A stretch of DNA of 64,000 nt from positions 124,001 through 188,000 of the forward strand of contig CALHVX010000020.1 of NCBI GenBank assembly GCA_938036875.1, written 5' to 3'. The notes under the pieces were generated by a model that saw only the letters and a list, made by a program, of their open reading frames with translations, did not search any database and was not told the origin of the DNA. This DNA comes from an uncultured Pseudomonadales bacterium. GTDB taxonomy: Bacteria; Pseudomonadota; Gammaproteobacteria; Pseudomonadales; Azotimanducaceae. The translations under genes were made by a program, and so were the position numbers. The number at the start of each line of letters is the position of its first letter. The stretch's first letter is position 1. This document shows positions 17,706 through 26,848 of this stretch, piece by piece.

Positions 17706-18497
17706 ATGGTCGATAGAATGCAGGGCAAGGTTGCATTGGTTAGCGGTGCTGCCTCAGGTATCGGGCGCAGCTGTGCGATTCGGTTGGCTGGTGAAGGCGC
17801 CAGCGTCTTGGTTACCGATGTGCAAGTGGCCATGGGTCAAGCAACCGTAGCTGAGATTGAGCAAGCGGGTGGCACCGCCGTGTTTTTTGAGCATGATGTG
17901 ACATCTGAACAAGCGTGGATGGATGCCATTGCGCTAGCTCAAAGCAAATTTGGTGCGCTGCATGTGTTGGTGAACAATGCCGGTGTTGGTATTGGCGGGA
18001 GCATTATCGAGATGTCGCTAGAGGACTGGCAGCGGCAACAGGCGATAAATTTGGATGGTGTGTTCTTGGGGATCAAGCATGGCATTCCGCTTATTCGTGA
18101 TACCGGTGGTGGCTCTATCGTGAACATCTCTAGCGTAGCCGGCTTAAAAGGTAGCCCAAGGTTAGCCGGCTACTGTGCCACCAAAGGCGGTGTTCGGCTG
18201 CTCACCAAAGCGGTTGCGCGCGAGTGTGCCATGGAAGGTTGGCCCATCCGAGTTAACTCGGTTCATCCCGGCATTATCGCCACGCCAATCTGGGATACCG
18301 TCAGCGCAACGACCATGGATCCGCAAAATCCTGGGGCTAACGCGGTAGATCCTAACGAGCTGGCTAAGTTGGGGGTGCCATCCGGGGTTGCAGGTCAGCC
18401 GATCGACATTGCCAACGGTGTGCTGTTCTTGGCCAGCGATGAATCCACCTATATCACCGGGACAGAGCTGGTGATTGATGCAGGAATCACGGCTTGA
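17706..18497 (+). CDS. Short-chain dehydrogenase/reductase (classical SDR)
   Basis: NAD(P)-dependent oxidoreductase of 263 residues. The cofactor motif is SGAASGIG (13-20), followed by LVNNAG (about 88-93), active-site S142/S143, Y156 and K160 in YCATKGG, and HPGIIATPIW. The acidic D38 after the second strand favours NAD(H). Members this close to the classical consensus often act on hydroxysteroids, cyclic alcohols or 3-hydroxyacyl groups. AGGGAG sits seven bases before the ATG at 17706. It is a single gene between two opposite-strand genes. Confidence 0.92.
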   Translation: MVDRMQGKVALVSGAASGIGRSCAIRLAGEGASVLVTDVQVAMGQATVAEIEQAGGTAVFFEHDVTSEQAWMDAIALAQSKFGALHVLVNNAGVGIGGSIIEMSLEDWQRQQAINLDGVFLGIKHGIPLIRDTGGGSIVNISSVAGLKGSPRLAGYCATKGGVRLLTKAVARECAMEGWPIRVNSVHPGIIATPIWDTVSATTMDPQNPGANAVDPNELAKLGVPSGVAGQPIDIANGVLFLASDESTYITGTELVIDAGITA

Positions 18498-18563
18498 TTA
18501 GCGCCCTTTGGCGAGTCTCTTACGCGGCTCTTAGTAGAGCATTGTTGTACGGGTTGTGGGAAC

Positions 18564-19325
18564 CTAAAGCCCACCGCTGATGTACAGACATTGGCCGGTG
18601 ATCCAGCTGGCCGCATCGGATGCCATGAACACCGTAGCGTTACCGATATCGTCGGGTGTGCCCATGCGGCCGAGCGGTACTCGTAGAATTTGCTCCAGCG
18701 GCTTGTCGCTGGGGAAGTTGGTTGATTGGTTGAAATTTTCGGTGGGAATCGGGCCTGGAGCTATGGCATTGACGCGAATCTTTGGGGCCAACTCTAAGGC
18801 TAAGGATTCGGTTAAGTTGTTAACCGCGGCTTTGGCCGCACCATAAGGACCGTTCTTCATGCCCGGACCTTTTGCAGATTTGCTCGAGATGTTGATGATG
18901 GAACCGCTGTCCATATGCTCGGCCGCAACCACCGCGCTCACCCAGACTGCTTTTAGGTTGAGATCCAGTTGCGCATCCCAATGGTCCTCTGAGGTTTTGG
19001 TTAGATAGCGGGGGGTTGCATCCGGTAATCCACCGGCGTTGCTTACCCAAATATGGATAGCGCCAAGCTCACTTTTGGCGTTAGCGGCTAGGTTTTCTAG
19101 TTGGGCTTTGTTGGTGACATCGGTTGGAACGGCAATGGCACGACGACCAAGGGCCGTGATCTCGTCAACCAGACTGGTTAGGTCGCCAGCGCTGCGAGAT
19201 GCAACCGCAACGTCTGCGCCAGCTTGTGCTAAGCAGAGCGCAATGCCTCTGCCGATCCCTTTGCCTGCACCGGTTACTACGGCGACTTGGCCGCTTAAAT
19301 CAAATGGGTTGGTTGGCTTGCTCAT
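18564..19325 (-). CDS. Short-chain dehydrogenase/reductase
   Basis: 253-residue classical SDR with TGAGKGIG (18-25), SNAGG, S148, Y161 and K165. R44 after the second strand suggests a preference for NADP(H). The substrate is unknown. It is the last gene of a three-gene minus-strand set (2OG oxygenase, VOC protein, SDR) running from 20721, with a gap of 64 bp to the VOC gene. This set may modify one hydroxylated small molecule. Confidence 0.92.
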   Translation of the reverse strand: MSKPTNPFDLSGQVAVVTGAGKGIGRGIALCLAQAGADVAVASRSAGDLTSLVDEITALGRRAIAVPTDVTNKAQLENLAANAKSELGAIHIWVSNAGGLPDATPRYLTKTSEDHWDAQLDLNLKAVWVSAVVAAEHMDSGSIINISSKSAKGPGMKNGPYGAAKAAVNNLTESLALELAPKIRVNAIAPGPIPTENFNQSTNFPSDKPLEQILRVPLGRMGTPDDIGNATVFMASDAASWITGQCLYISGGL

Positions 19326-19389
19326 GATGTCTTGTCAATCCTTTGTGTGCGGTTGGTGTGTAGAAGCGGTTACGCAACGCATCGGCCCC

Positions 19390-19743
19390 TTATAGTCGTT
19401 GGTTAAACTCCAACATGTTGCCGCTTGGGTCGTGGGTAAAGGCTTGCAAGCAAACCCCTTCAATTTCCATGGTTTTGCTGCACTTAATGCCTGCCTGCTC
19501 GAGGCTGTCCTGCACTTGTGCAAGGTCGGTTACGGCAAAAGCAAAATGCTGCTCTTTGGGTGGGGCGGTAGATTCAATGCCTAGCAGGTGAACCTCTTGG
19601 GCACCGCTTTTAAGCCATGCGCCGGGGAAACCTAGGTCAGGCCTTGCTAGCTGTTCTAGTCCGAGCACAGAGCAATAGAAGTTGACCGCTGCCTCAACGT
19701 CTTGAACGTTGATCGACACGTGGTGAATACCTTGTAATTGCAT
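19390..19743 (-). CDS. VOC (glyoxalase/dioxygenase) superfamily protein
   Basis: 117 residues forming one full vicinal-oxygen-chelate domain with two beta-alpha-beta3 modules. Metal-ligand candidates are H7 in the opening IHHVSINV and E113 in the closing GNMLEFNQ, as in glyoxalase I-like enzymes. FYCSVLGLEQLARPDLGFPGAWLKSG is typical of the first module. AGGGAAA precedes the ATG. It lies 24 bp after the 2OG oxygenase gene, so the two are probably co-transcribed. The reaction is not predictable. Confidence 0.9.
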   Translation of the reverse strand: MQLQGIHHVSINVQDVEAAVNFYCSVLGLEQLARPDLGFPGAWLKSGAQEVHLLGIESTAPPKEQHFAFAVTDLAQVQDSLEQAGIKCSKTMEIEGVCLQAFTHDPSGNMLEFNQRL

Positions 19744-19767
19744 AGTATTTCCCTGAGTTAATGGCGG

Positions 19768-20721
19768 TTAGGCGGACAAACGATAGTGCGATATCTGTGT
19801 GTCTTCGGCACCAAGATCCGCGAAGTTGTCGTCGATGCGGTGGGTAATATATTCCTTCCAGCTGAACGCACGGTAGCGCGGCTTCGTAAACCCTAGTGCA
19901 GGCAGCGGTTCTAGGATAGCGTCGGCCCTTGGGTTCAAGAAGTACGGTGTGCTGTAGCGGGCTTTGCCGCGCATTGGAGTGACCCGGTGTACGGCTGCTT
20001 TGTAGTGGTCGTTGGTCCAAACTTGCATGGCGTCACCAAGGTTCACCACCACGGTTCCGGGTTGTGGGGGCACATCAATCCAGCCATCAGCAGTGCTCTG
20101 GGTTTGCAAGCCGCCGGTGTTGTCTTGCAGCAATAAAGTCAGTACGCCTGGATCGGTGTGGTGATGCAGCGCCATGTCCCCTAGCGCGGTTGTCTTCTGC
20201 TGTTCATCCGCTGATAGTGGGTCGCTAACCGGATAGTAGTTTAGGCGCGCATTGCTGGTTTTTGTATCCCCTTGGGGTAGCGCTAGGTTGGTGACCGCTG
20301 CTTCGCCGATGCTGTCGGCCAACGCCTTGAAGACCAGGGCCAAGGTTGTTTCGGCGAGGTCACTGCAGGCAGCGTAGAAGTCCTCTAATGCGGGCTTGAA
20401 CTGGGCTGGGGTGTCGGGCCACTGGTTCACGGGTTTGCTTGGCAGCGTGAAATCGAAAACCTCTTTGAGATCGCGCTTTTGTTTGGTGAGCTCGCGATCG
20501 TAGTAACCCAGGGGTTGTGTCGCGGTTCGTCCTACGCTGAGCTTTGCGGCCCTTGGCTGGTTAAAAAAAGCATCGGCCTGGGCCCACATTTGTTGGATTT
20601 GCGTGTCGATCCCATGGCCTCGGAGCAAGAAAAAGCCGTGATCACGGCATGCCGCATCTATGGCTTGGAGCGTTTTTGGTTCAGTCGCTTGGGCTAGATC
20701 AATGGTGGGTACTGCGGACAT
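19768..20721 (-). CDS. 2-oxoglutarate/Fe(II)-dependent oxygenase, isopenicillin-N-synthase-like
   Basis: Soluble non-heme iron oxygenase of 317 residues that hydroxylates or desaturates small molecules using 2-oxoglutarate and O2. The N-terminal DIOX_N segment (IDLAQ, ACRDHGFFLLRGHGI) is followed by the double-stranded beta-helix core. The iron triad is H188, D190 and H245, and R255 in RYSTP should bind 2-oxoglutarate. It leads a minus-strand set with a VOC protein and an SDR, and is divergent from the luciferase-like gene. Confidence 0.93.
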   Translation of the reverse strand: MSAVPTIDLAQATEPKTLQAIDAACRDHGFFLLRGHGIDTQIQQMWAQADAFFNQPRAAKLSVGRTATQPLGYYDRELTKQKRDLKEVFDFTLPSKPVNQWPDTPAQFKPALEDFYAACSDLAETTLALVFKALADSIGEAAVTNLALPQGDTKTSNARLNYYPVSDPLSADEQQKTTALGDMALHHHTDPGVLTLLLQDNTGGLQTQSTADGWIDVPPQPGTVVVNLGDAMQVWTNDHYKAAVHRVTPMRGKARYSTPYFLNPRADAILEPLPALGFTKPRYRAFSWKEYITHRIDDNFADLGAEDTQISHYRLSA

Positions 20722-20876
20722 CTAAAGCTCCTTGGTCTGTAGCGCGTTGTTCATTGTAGCTCTAAACCGGCATTGATTGGCTATTCTCGCCCTGGGTCAC
20801 TAGGCCTTACCTCGTGCCGCCGTTTGGGGGTAGCATAGGTTGTGAGACTGGGATGACTAGTAGCGGGGTAGAGAAC

Positions 20877-21953
20877 ATGGATTTAGGGGTTTGCGTTGCA
20901 TCGCACATCAACGATATTGACTATGTGGTGCAAGCCGAAGCCTTGGGTTACACCCACGCTTGGTTAGCGGACAGCCAGATGCTGTGGTCCGATTGTTATG
21001 CGACCCTGGCGTTAGCGGCCACTCGTACCTCAAGCATCCAGCTTGGTACTGGGGTTGCGGTTACCGGCACCCGGCCGGCGCCCGTTACTGCATCCTCCAT
21101 AGCAACCATCAACGCGATTGCGCCAGGCCGCACCTTTTGTGGGGTGGGTGCAGGTAATACAGCGATGCGCGTGATGGGGCTGCCGCCTCAGCGATTAGCT
21201 GGGTACGACGAGTATTTGAGCACCCTCAGGCCGCTCCTGAGTGGGGCTGAGGCGCAAATGGCACACCCCCGAACCGGTGATGCGCTACCCATTAGGCACA
21301 TCATGCCGGACAAGGGCTTTGTGAACTTTGAAAATCCCATTCCACTGTATGTCTCCGGTTTTGGCCCAAAGTCTTTAGCCTTGGCCGGCAAGCATGGTGA
21401 TGGTGCGGTATTGGCGTTAGCGGCGAACCAAGCGGCGATGGCTAGCATTTGGCACGCCATCGAAGGAGGGGCGCAGAGCGTTGGGCGCACCATAGATCGT
21501 GAGTCTTTTTACACGACGGCGCTCACGGCGATGGTTGTGCTAGATGCGGGTGAAGCGGTGGACTCAGCTCGGGTTAAATCCGAATGTGGTGCCATGGCTA
21601 TGGCCGCCGTGCATTATGCGTACGATCAATTTCGCAACTTTGGTCATCAACCACCGAACGCGCTTGCGGGTATTTGGCCTGAATATACCGCGATGCTGGC
21701 GTTAGAGCCGGACGAGCGTCGACACCAACGTATCCATGCCGGACACAATTGCTGGGTACTGCCAGAAGAAGAAAAATTTCTAACCCCAGATATTTTGCGG
21801 GCGAGCAACATGATTGGCACCCAAGAGCAACTGGTGGAGCAGTTGCGTGAACTAAGTGCCGCTGGTTTACATCAAGTCATGTTGTTGCCGAATTTTGATA
21901 CTCGCTATGAGAACATAGAACGTGTGGCAAAAGATGTTTTGCCTTATGTTTGA
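20877..21953 (+). CDS. Luciferase-like (LLM class) flavin-dependent oxidoreductase
   Basis: TIM-barrel flavoenzyme of 358 residues, using FMN or F420. It has the family patterns AEALGYTHAWLADSQ, IQLGTGVAVTGTRPAPVTASSIATINAIAPGR and FCGVGAGNTAMRVMGL. The order resembles the methylenetetrahydromethanopterin-reductase-like branch. The start ATG 20877 has GGGGTAGAG before it and begins the barrel directly; earlier in-frame starts (20814, 20853) add an unstructured leader. It opens a plus-strand run with DUF1330, a P450 and a PRISE reductase, so a role in the same pathway is likely. Confidence 0.88.
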   Translation: MDLGVCVASHINDIDYVVQAEALGYTHAWLADSQMLWSDCYATLALAATRTSSIQLGTGVAVTGTRPAPVTASSIATINAIAPGRTFCGVGAGNTAMRVMGLPPQRLAGYDEYLSTLRPLLSGAEAQMAHPRTGDALPIRHIMPDKGFVNFENPIPLYVSGFGPKSLALAGKHGDGAVLALAANQAAMASIWHAIEGGAQSVGRTIDRESFYTTALTAMVVLDAGEAVDSARVKSECGAMAMAAVHYAYDQFRNFGHQPPNALAGIWPEYTAMLALEPDERRHQRIHAGHNCWVLPEEEKFLTPDILRASNMIGTQEQLVEQLRELSAAGLHQVMLLPNFDTRYENIERVAKDVLPYV

Positions 21954-22030
21954 ATTTTGCTAAACCGTACGAAGCTTGTACAACCGAAGAAAAGTAACAC
22001 CTAAACCTAAACTTCAATTAAGGAGCCACC

Positions 22031-22330
22031 ATGGCCGCATTTTTTATTGCTCAATATCAAGTAAAAGACCCAGCGTTGTACGCTGAGTACCAGCAGGGCG
22101 CAGGCCCAACCCTAGCGGCGCATGGCGCAGAATTGGTGGCCTTTGATGTAGCGGCAGAGTCTATTGAAGGTACCTCGCCCGGTGCGCAGACCGTGATCAT
22201 CAAGTTTGCAGATACCGCCGCCGCTAAAGGTTGGTACAACTCGCCCGATTACCAGAAGGTTGTTGGCAAGCGTTTGGCGGCAACCGAAGGCTTTGCGGTG
22301 ATCTCCCAAGACATGAATGCGGGCGGTTAG
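22031..22330 (+). CDS. DUF1330 domain protein
   Basis: 99 residues, a dimeric alpha/beta ferredoxin-like-fold (Dabb-related) protein. The family pattern is clear: YQVKDPALYAEYQQGAGPTLAAHGAELVAFD and the closing VIIKFADTAAAKGWYNSPDYQKVVGKRLAATEG. The biochemical function of the family is unknown, but it is common beside catabolic enzymes. AAGGAG precedes the ATG. It sits between the LLM oxidoreductase and the P450 on the same strand. Confidence 0.92.
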   Translation: MAAFFIAQYQVKDPALYAEYQQGAGPTLAAHGAELVAFDVAAESIEGTSPGAQTVIIKFADTAAAKGWYNSPDYQKVVGKRLAATEGFAVISQDMNAGG

Positions 22331-22446
22331 CAGCGCCGCGACGGTCTATACAAAGGCGCGCAACCCAAGGTTGGGCGCCGCATCGATACACAACCATCTC
22401 AACCAGGGCTGCTTAGCTTTGAGCGGTTCGACTTGGAGCGCCAACT

Positions 22447-23742
22447 GTGCCGGAACCAACAACTCAAAATGCTTTGCCCAAATTGGCGGACGTTTCCCTC
22501 TTTGACCCAGCAACCTTGATCGACCCTTATGCGGCGTATCAAACGCTGCGAGATTTAGAGCCGGTGCATTTTGTGCAAGCCTCTAACGTCCACGTTGTGA
22601 CGCGCTACGACCTGGTGCGTGAGGCCATTAAGGACACTAAAACCTTTTCCAGTAAGTACGATAGTTTTTTGGGTGCCGCCCAAGAGATGATGTTTAACGC
22701 CGCACCTAAAGCCGTTCAAGATCAGTTGCTGGCGATCAATGCGCAGATGGAGTTAGCACCTCCCACCATGTTGACCCTAGATGAACCGGAGCATACCCAG
22801 TACCGCTCTTTGGTGGCTGAGCTGTTTACCGCGTCTCGGATCAAAGGCGCTGAAGCGACGGTGCAATCGGTCATTGACCGGACCATCGCAAGTTTTGCTG
22901 GGCAAACCAGCGTCGACTTTATGGACGCTTTTGCCGGACCGGTGCCACTTATTGTGATTGCAGAACGTTTAGGTATTCCGGCGGAAGACCGAGACTTTTT
23001 TGAGCTAGCCGCAACCGAGGCTGCTGGCGCGTTACGATTGTCGCCACTAACGCCTGAGCAGATGCTGCATCGAGCCCAAGTGGCTTTAGATTTGCAGCGA
23101 TTGTTGATCCGGATCGTGGAGGATCGTCGGCGTAATCCGCAAGAAGATATGATCTCGGTTTTAGCCAACAGCAAGCTGGCCGGGGAGAATCGTTATCTAA
23201 CCCACGGTGAGTGCATCAGCGTGCTTAACCAGTTTTTGGTGGCGGGGCATGAAACAACCACCTCAACCTTTGGTTGGGGTACCTTGTTGTTGTGTCGTAA
23301 CCCCGAAGTCCAAGAACAGATTCGTGGAGATGCGAAACGGATCCGCACTTTTGTTGAAGAAGCATTGCGCCTAGAGGCACCAGTTCAGGGCTTGCCAAGG
23401 TTGGTGACTCAAGACACGGAGCTGGGTGGCTACCCGTTAGTTGCAGGTAGCATGATCATGTTGCGTTACGGCGCGGCCAACCGCGATGAGCGGCAGTTTG
23501 CCGAACCTGACGAATTGCAGATTGATCGCCCCAAAGCCGGCTCACAGCTGGCCTTTGGGGCCGGTGTGCACTTTTGTATTGGTGCACCCTTAGCGCGACA
23601 AGAGTTAAATCTTGGCTTTGCAACCTTGTTAGAACACATTTCCAGCATTGAGTTAGACACCAGTGCACCTGCTCCGGAAGCGGAGCCCAGCTTCATTTTA
23701 CGAAACCTGCCTAAACTGCAGGTAAAGCTGGCATGGCGTTAG
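22447..23742 (+). CDS. Cytochrome P450 (bacterial class I)
   Basis: 431 residues, not of the CYP153 family. Landmarks are LDEPEHTQYR (111-120), the I-helix AGHETT (E269, T270), ExxR at E305-R308, and the heme loop FGAGVHFCIGAPLAR with Cys377. It needs a ferredoxin and reductase not encoded beside it. GTG 22447 follows TTGGAGCG. Sixteen bases separate it from the downstream PRISE reductase gene, so a shared substrate, perhaps terpenoid or steroid-like, is plausible (inference). Confidence 0.94.
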   Translation: MPEPTTQNALPKLADVSLFDPATLIDPYAAYQTLRDLEPVHFVQASNVHVVTRYDLVREAIKDTKTFSSKYDSFLGAAQEMMFNAAPKAVQDQLLAINAQMELAPPTMLTLDEPEHTQYRSLVAELFTASRIKGAEATVQSVIDRTIASFAGQTSVDFMDAFAGPVPLIVIAERLGIPAEDRDFFELAATEAAGALRLSPLTPEQMLHRAQVALDLQRLLIRIVEDRRRNPQEDMISVLANSKLAGENRYLTHGECISVLNQFLVAGHETTTSTFGWGTLLLCRNPEVQEQIRGDAKRIRTFVEEALRLEAPVQGLPRLVTQDTELGGYPLVAGSMIMLRYGAANRDERQFAEPDELQIDRPKAGSQLAFGAGVHFCIGAPLARQELNLGFATLLEHISSIELDTSAPAPEAEPSFILRNLPKLQVKLAWR

Positions 23743-23757
23743 CCTAGAGCGACTAAT

Positions 23758-24864
23758 ATGCCCGGTAAGGTTTTAGTTGTTGGTGCAACGGGGGTGGTAG
23801 GGCAGGCGGCCCTAGAGACCTTTGTTGAACAAGGTTGGAGCGTGGTGGCGTTATCACGACGTGTTCCGGAATGTCGCAGCGGGCATTTTGTCCATCTTCC
23901 CATCGACCTACTTGACCCCCAAGCTTGTGTCGACGGCATGCGTCATGCGGCACTGGTTGGCTTAACTCATGTGGTGTACGCCGCCTTGTTCGAAAAGCCA
24001 GGGTTGATTGCCGGTTGGCAAGAGCAAGACCAAATGCAAACCAACCTGGACATGATGCGTAATTTGCTTGAGCCTTTGGTTGCCGAACATCCGCAACTGC
24101 AACACATCAGTGTACTGCAAGGGACCAAAGCGTACGGCGCCCACATCCATGCAATCCGTATCCCCGCGCGGGAATCCGGGCAGAGAGACAACCACAAAAA
24201 TTTCTATTGGTTGCAAGAAGACTATTTAAAGGAAAAGCAAGCAAGCCTTGGTGGGGCTGGCTTTCGTTGGACCATCTTAAGGCCCCAAGTCGTATTCGGT
24301 GATGCTGTTGGTAGTGCCATGAACCTAGTCCCGGTGCTCGGTGTCTACGCAGCCTTGTGTCGCGATGCTAAGCAAAGCTTTGGGTTTCCAGGTGGTCCTG
24401 ACACTTTGCTTGAAGCGGTTGATGCGGACCTGCTAGGGCAAGTGTTGGTTTGGGCGGGTACCGAGGAGCGTGCAGCCAACGAAGTGTTTAACGTAACCAA
24501 CGGCGACTTGTTTCGTTGGCACGATCTTTGGCCTGCGTTGGCCGATATGTTGAGGGTGCCTGTTGGCCCGGACCGCGCTTGCTCTATGGGTCAATGGCTA
24601 CCAACCCAAGCTGAGCGTTGGGATCATATTGGTGCGCAGCAGGGTTTACGGCCGCTCAAATTGTTGGCGCTGTTAGGGCAGTCCCATTTTTATGCAGATG
24701 CGTTGTTTGGTTATGGCCAAGCGGTTGCTGCACCACCCGCGCTGGTGAGCACCATAAAGCTGCGCCAAGCCGGGTTTCATCCCTGCGTTGATACCCAAGA
24801 CATGTTTGCTAAGTTGTTTGCTCGGTTTGAAGAGCGTCGGATACTTCCAGCAGCGCAAGGCTAA
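23758..24864 (+). CDS. PRISE-family enone reductase (progesterone 5beta-reductase / iridoid-synthase-like)
   Basis: Extended SDR of 368 residues with the Rossmann motif GATGVVG (9-15). The catalytic residues of PRISE enzymes are visible: K124 in LQGTKAYG and Y150 in NFYWLQEDYL, in place of the usual YxxxK. RPQVVFGDAVGSAMNLVPVLGVYAALCRD and EVFNVTNGDLFRWHDLWPALA are also typical. These enzymes reduce C=C bonds of enones with NAD(P)H. The gene is 16 bp from the P450 and 6 bp from the 2-hydroxyacid dehydrogenase, a strong operon signal. Confidence 0.88.
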   Translation: MPGKVLVVGATGVVGQAALETFVEQGWSVVALSRRVPECRSGHFVHLPIDLLDPQACVDGMRHAALVGLTHVVYAALFEKPGLIAGWQEQDQMQTNLDMMRNLLEPLVAEHPQLQHISVLQGTKAYGAHIHAIRIPARESGQRDNHKNFYWLQEDYLKEKQASLGGAGFRWTILRPQVVFGDAVGSAMNLVPVLGVYAALCRDAKQSFGFPGGPDTLLEAVDADLLGQVLVWAGTEERAANEVFNVTNGDLFRWHDLWPALADMLRVPVGPDRACSMGQWLPTQAERWDHIGAQQGLRPLKLLALLGQSHFYADALFGYGQAVAAPPALVSTIKLRQAGFHPCVDTQDMFAKLFARFEERRILPAAQG

Positions 24865-24870
24865 AACACT

Positions 24871-25896
24871 ATGCAAGAGGTGATGGCAAAAGCTACGCAA
24901 TCCAAAGCACGCAGGCCCAAGGTTGTGTTAACCAGGCGTTGGCCCCAAGCGGTAGAAGCGAAGCTAGCAGAGCGTTATGACTTGGTCATCAATACCAGCG
25001 ATATACCTTTTGATGTTGCTGCCATGCGCTCGGCCTTGCAGCAAGCGGATGCGGTTTGCCCAACGGTCACCGACTTTATCCCGGCGGATCTGTTTGATGA
25101 GGATCTAACTTGTCGGCTGCTGGCAAACTTTGGTGTCGGCTATAACCATATACCGGTGAAGGCAGCGCAACAACGTGGCTTGGTGGTCACGAATACGCCA
25201 GATGTTCTAACGGATTGCACAGCCGATTTAACCTTGATGTTGCTCTTGATGGTGGCCAGGCGGGCAGGAGAGGGCGAGCGGGAGTTGCGTGCTGGTCACT
25301 GGAGCGGTTGGCGCCCAACACACCTAATGGGTACTCAAGTTAGCGGCAAAACCTTAGGCATTGTGGGTATGGGGCGTATTGGTCAGGCCGTCGCTCGCCG
25401 TGCAGCCTTAGGGTTTGGTATGAAAATTCGGTATCACAACCGTCAGCCCTTAGATGTATCCAGCCTAGAGCAAATGACCCGCCAGGGTGCTCAAATTCAG
25501 TACTTTGCGCAGCTCGACGAGATGCTGCCGGGCTGTGATTTTTTATCCTTGCATTGCCCAGCTACGCCAGAAACACAGCACTTGATGAACGCTGCCAGAT
25601 TAGCCTTGTTGCCGCCGCAGGCTTACCTGGTGAACACCGCAAGAGGTGATGTAGTAGATGACGCCGCGTTGATTGCTGCGCTAGAGGCAAAAGCCCTACG
25701 CGGCGCGGGGTTGGATGTGTATCAGGGGGAGCCAAAGGTTGATGCGCGTTTGCATGGTCGCAACGATGTAGTCTTGCTCCCACATTTAGGGAGCGCCACA
25801 ATAGAAACACGGACCGCTATGGGTATGCGTGTTGCGGCGAATCTGGAGGCATTTTTCTCTGGCCTCGAGCCACCGGATCTGCTGCTAGGGGGCTAG
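24871..25896 (+). CDS. D-isomer 2-hydroxyacid dehydrogenase (glyoxylate/hydroxypyruvate reductase-like)
   Basis: NAD(P)-dependent oxidoreductase of 341 residues acting on 2-hydroxy/2-keto acids. It has ANFGVGYNHI, the cofactor motif GMGRIGQAVARRA, VNTARGDVVDD with the substrate-binding Arg, the Glu in YQGEP and the catalytic His in LLPHLGSAT. The start at 24871 lies six bases after the upstream stop; ATG 24883 is a close alternative. It belongs to the P450-PRISE run and could reduce a keto acid made by that pathway or a housekeeping glyoxylate pool. Confidence 0.92.
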   Translation: MQEVMAKATQSKARRPKVVLTRRWPQAVEAKLAERYDLVINTSDIPFDVAAMRSALQQADAVCPTVTDFIPADLFDEDLTCRLLANFGVGYNHIPVKAAQQRGLVVTNTPDVLTDCTADLTLMLLLMVARRAGEGERELRAGHWSGWRPTHLMGTQVSGKTLGIVGMGRIGQAVARRAALGFGMKIRYHNRQPLDVSSLEQMTRQGAQIQYFAQLDEMLPGCDFLSLHCPATPETQHLMNAARLALLPPQAYLVNTARGDVVDDAALIAALEAKALRGAGLDVYQGEPKVDARLHGRNDVVLLPHLGSATIETRTAMGMRVAANLEAFFSGLEPPDLLLGG

Positions 25897-25960
25897 CCTG
25901 GCCAGTACTATGGTTCCATTTGCTTGCATTTTATGATCGATTAAAGGAGTCACAAGGACT

Positions 25961-26833
25961 TTGGTTAGTGTTGTTAACGAGAACCGTACCTTTGGCGGTA
26001 CCACCAGAATATGTGAACACGAGTCCATGGCCACGGGTACGCGTATGCGGTTTGGTATGTTTGAACCCGACCGCCCGCATCCATCCGGCCCCGTGCTCTA
26101 CTACTTAGCGGGTCTTACCTGTACGGAAGAGACGTTCTTAATCAAAGGTGGTGCACAACGGCTTGCTAGTGCGTTGGGGATCACCTTGATAGCGCCGGAT
26201 ACCAGCCCTAGGGGACAGGCGGTGTCGGATGCGCCAGATGAGGCTTATGACCTTGGGTTAGGCGCCGGTTTTTACCTGGATGCCACCGAGTTTCCCTGGC
26301 GCCCAAATTATCGGATGTATCAGTATGTGGTGCAGGAGTTGCCCGCATTGTTGGCCGGGCATTTTGACCTGAGCGTTGAACGGCAGGGCATTTTTGGCCA
26401 CTCCATGGGTGGGCATGGTGCCTTAACCATTGCCTTAAAAAACCCGGACAAATATCGGTCGGTGTCTGCTTTTGCTCCCATTTGCGCACCCAGTGAAAGC
26501 CCTTGGGGCGAGAAGGCCTTCAGCGCATACCTAGGCAAAAATCGAGACCAGTGGCGCCAGTACGATGCCACAGCGTTGGTTGAAGATGGCTGTAGCTGGC
26601 CGGCAGATCGAGAAATTTTGCTGGACCAAGGGAGCGGCGACGAATTTTTGGAGACCCAGTTACACCCGCACCGACTGCAGCAGGCCTGCAATAACGCAGG
26701 GCTGGCGCTGCGCTGGCGCGAACACGCCCAGTTTGATCACGGCTACTACTTCATCTCAACCTTTATGGAAGATCACATCAGGCACCATGCGCGGTACCTT
26801 TGTGAAGATGGTAAACTGCCTAACGAATTTTAA
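25961..26833 (+). CDS. fghA: S-formylglutathione hydrolase
   Basis: Hydrolyses S-formylglutathione to formate and glutathione, the last step of glutathione-dependent formaldehyde removal. The 290-residue esterase-D-type alpha/beta hydrolase has LAGLTCTEETFLIKGGAQR, the oxyanion segment DTSPRG, nucleophile Ser in GHSMGGHG and the catalytic His in FDHGYYF. It starts with TTG at 25961, supported by the N-terminus matching the family (VNENRTFGGT) and AGGAG upstream. No class III alcohol dehydrogenase gene is nearby. P450 demethylation could be a source of formaldehyde. Confidence 0.94.
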   Translation: MVSVVNENRTFGGTTRICEHESMATGTRMRFGMFEPDRPHPSGPVLYYLAGLTCTEETFLIKGGAQRLASALGITLIAPDTSPRGQAVSDAPDEAYDLGLGAGFYLDATEFPWRPNYRMYQYVVQELPALLAGHFDLSVERQGIFGHSMGGHGALTIALKNPDKYRSVSAFAPICAPSESPWGEKAFSAYLGKNRDQWRQYDATALVEDGCSWPADREILLDQGSGDEFLETQLHPHRLQQACNNAGLALRWREHAQFDHGYYFISTFMEDHIRHHARYLCEDGKLPNEF

Positions 26834-26848
26834 TCGAAGGAAGAGTTC

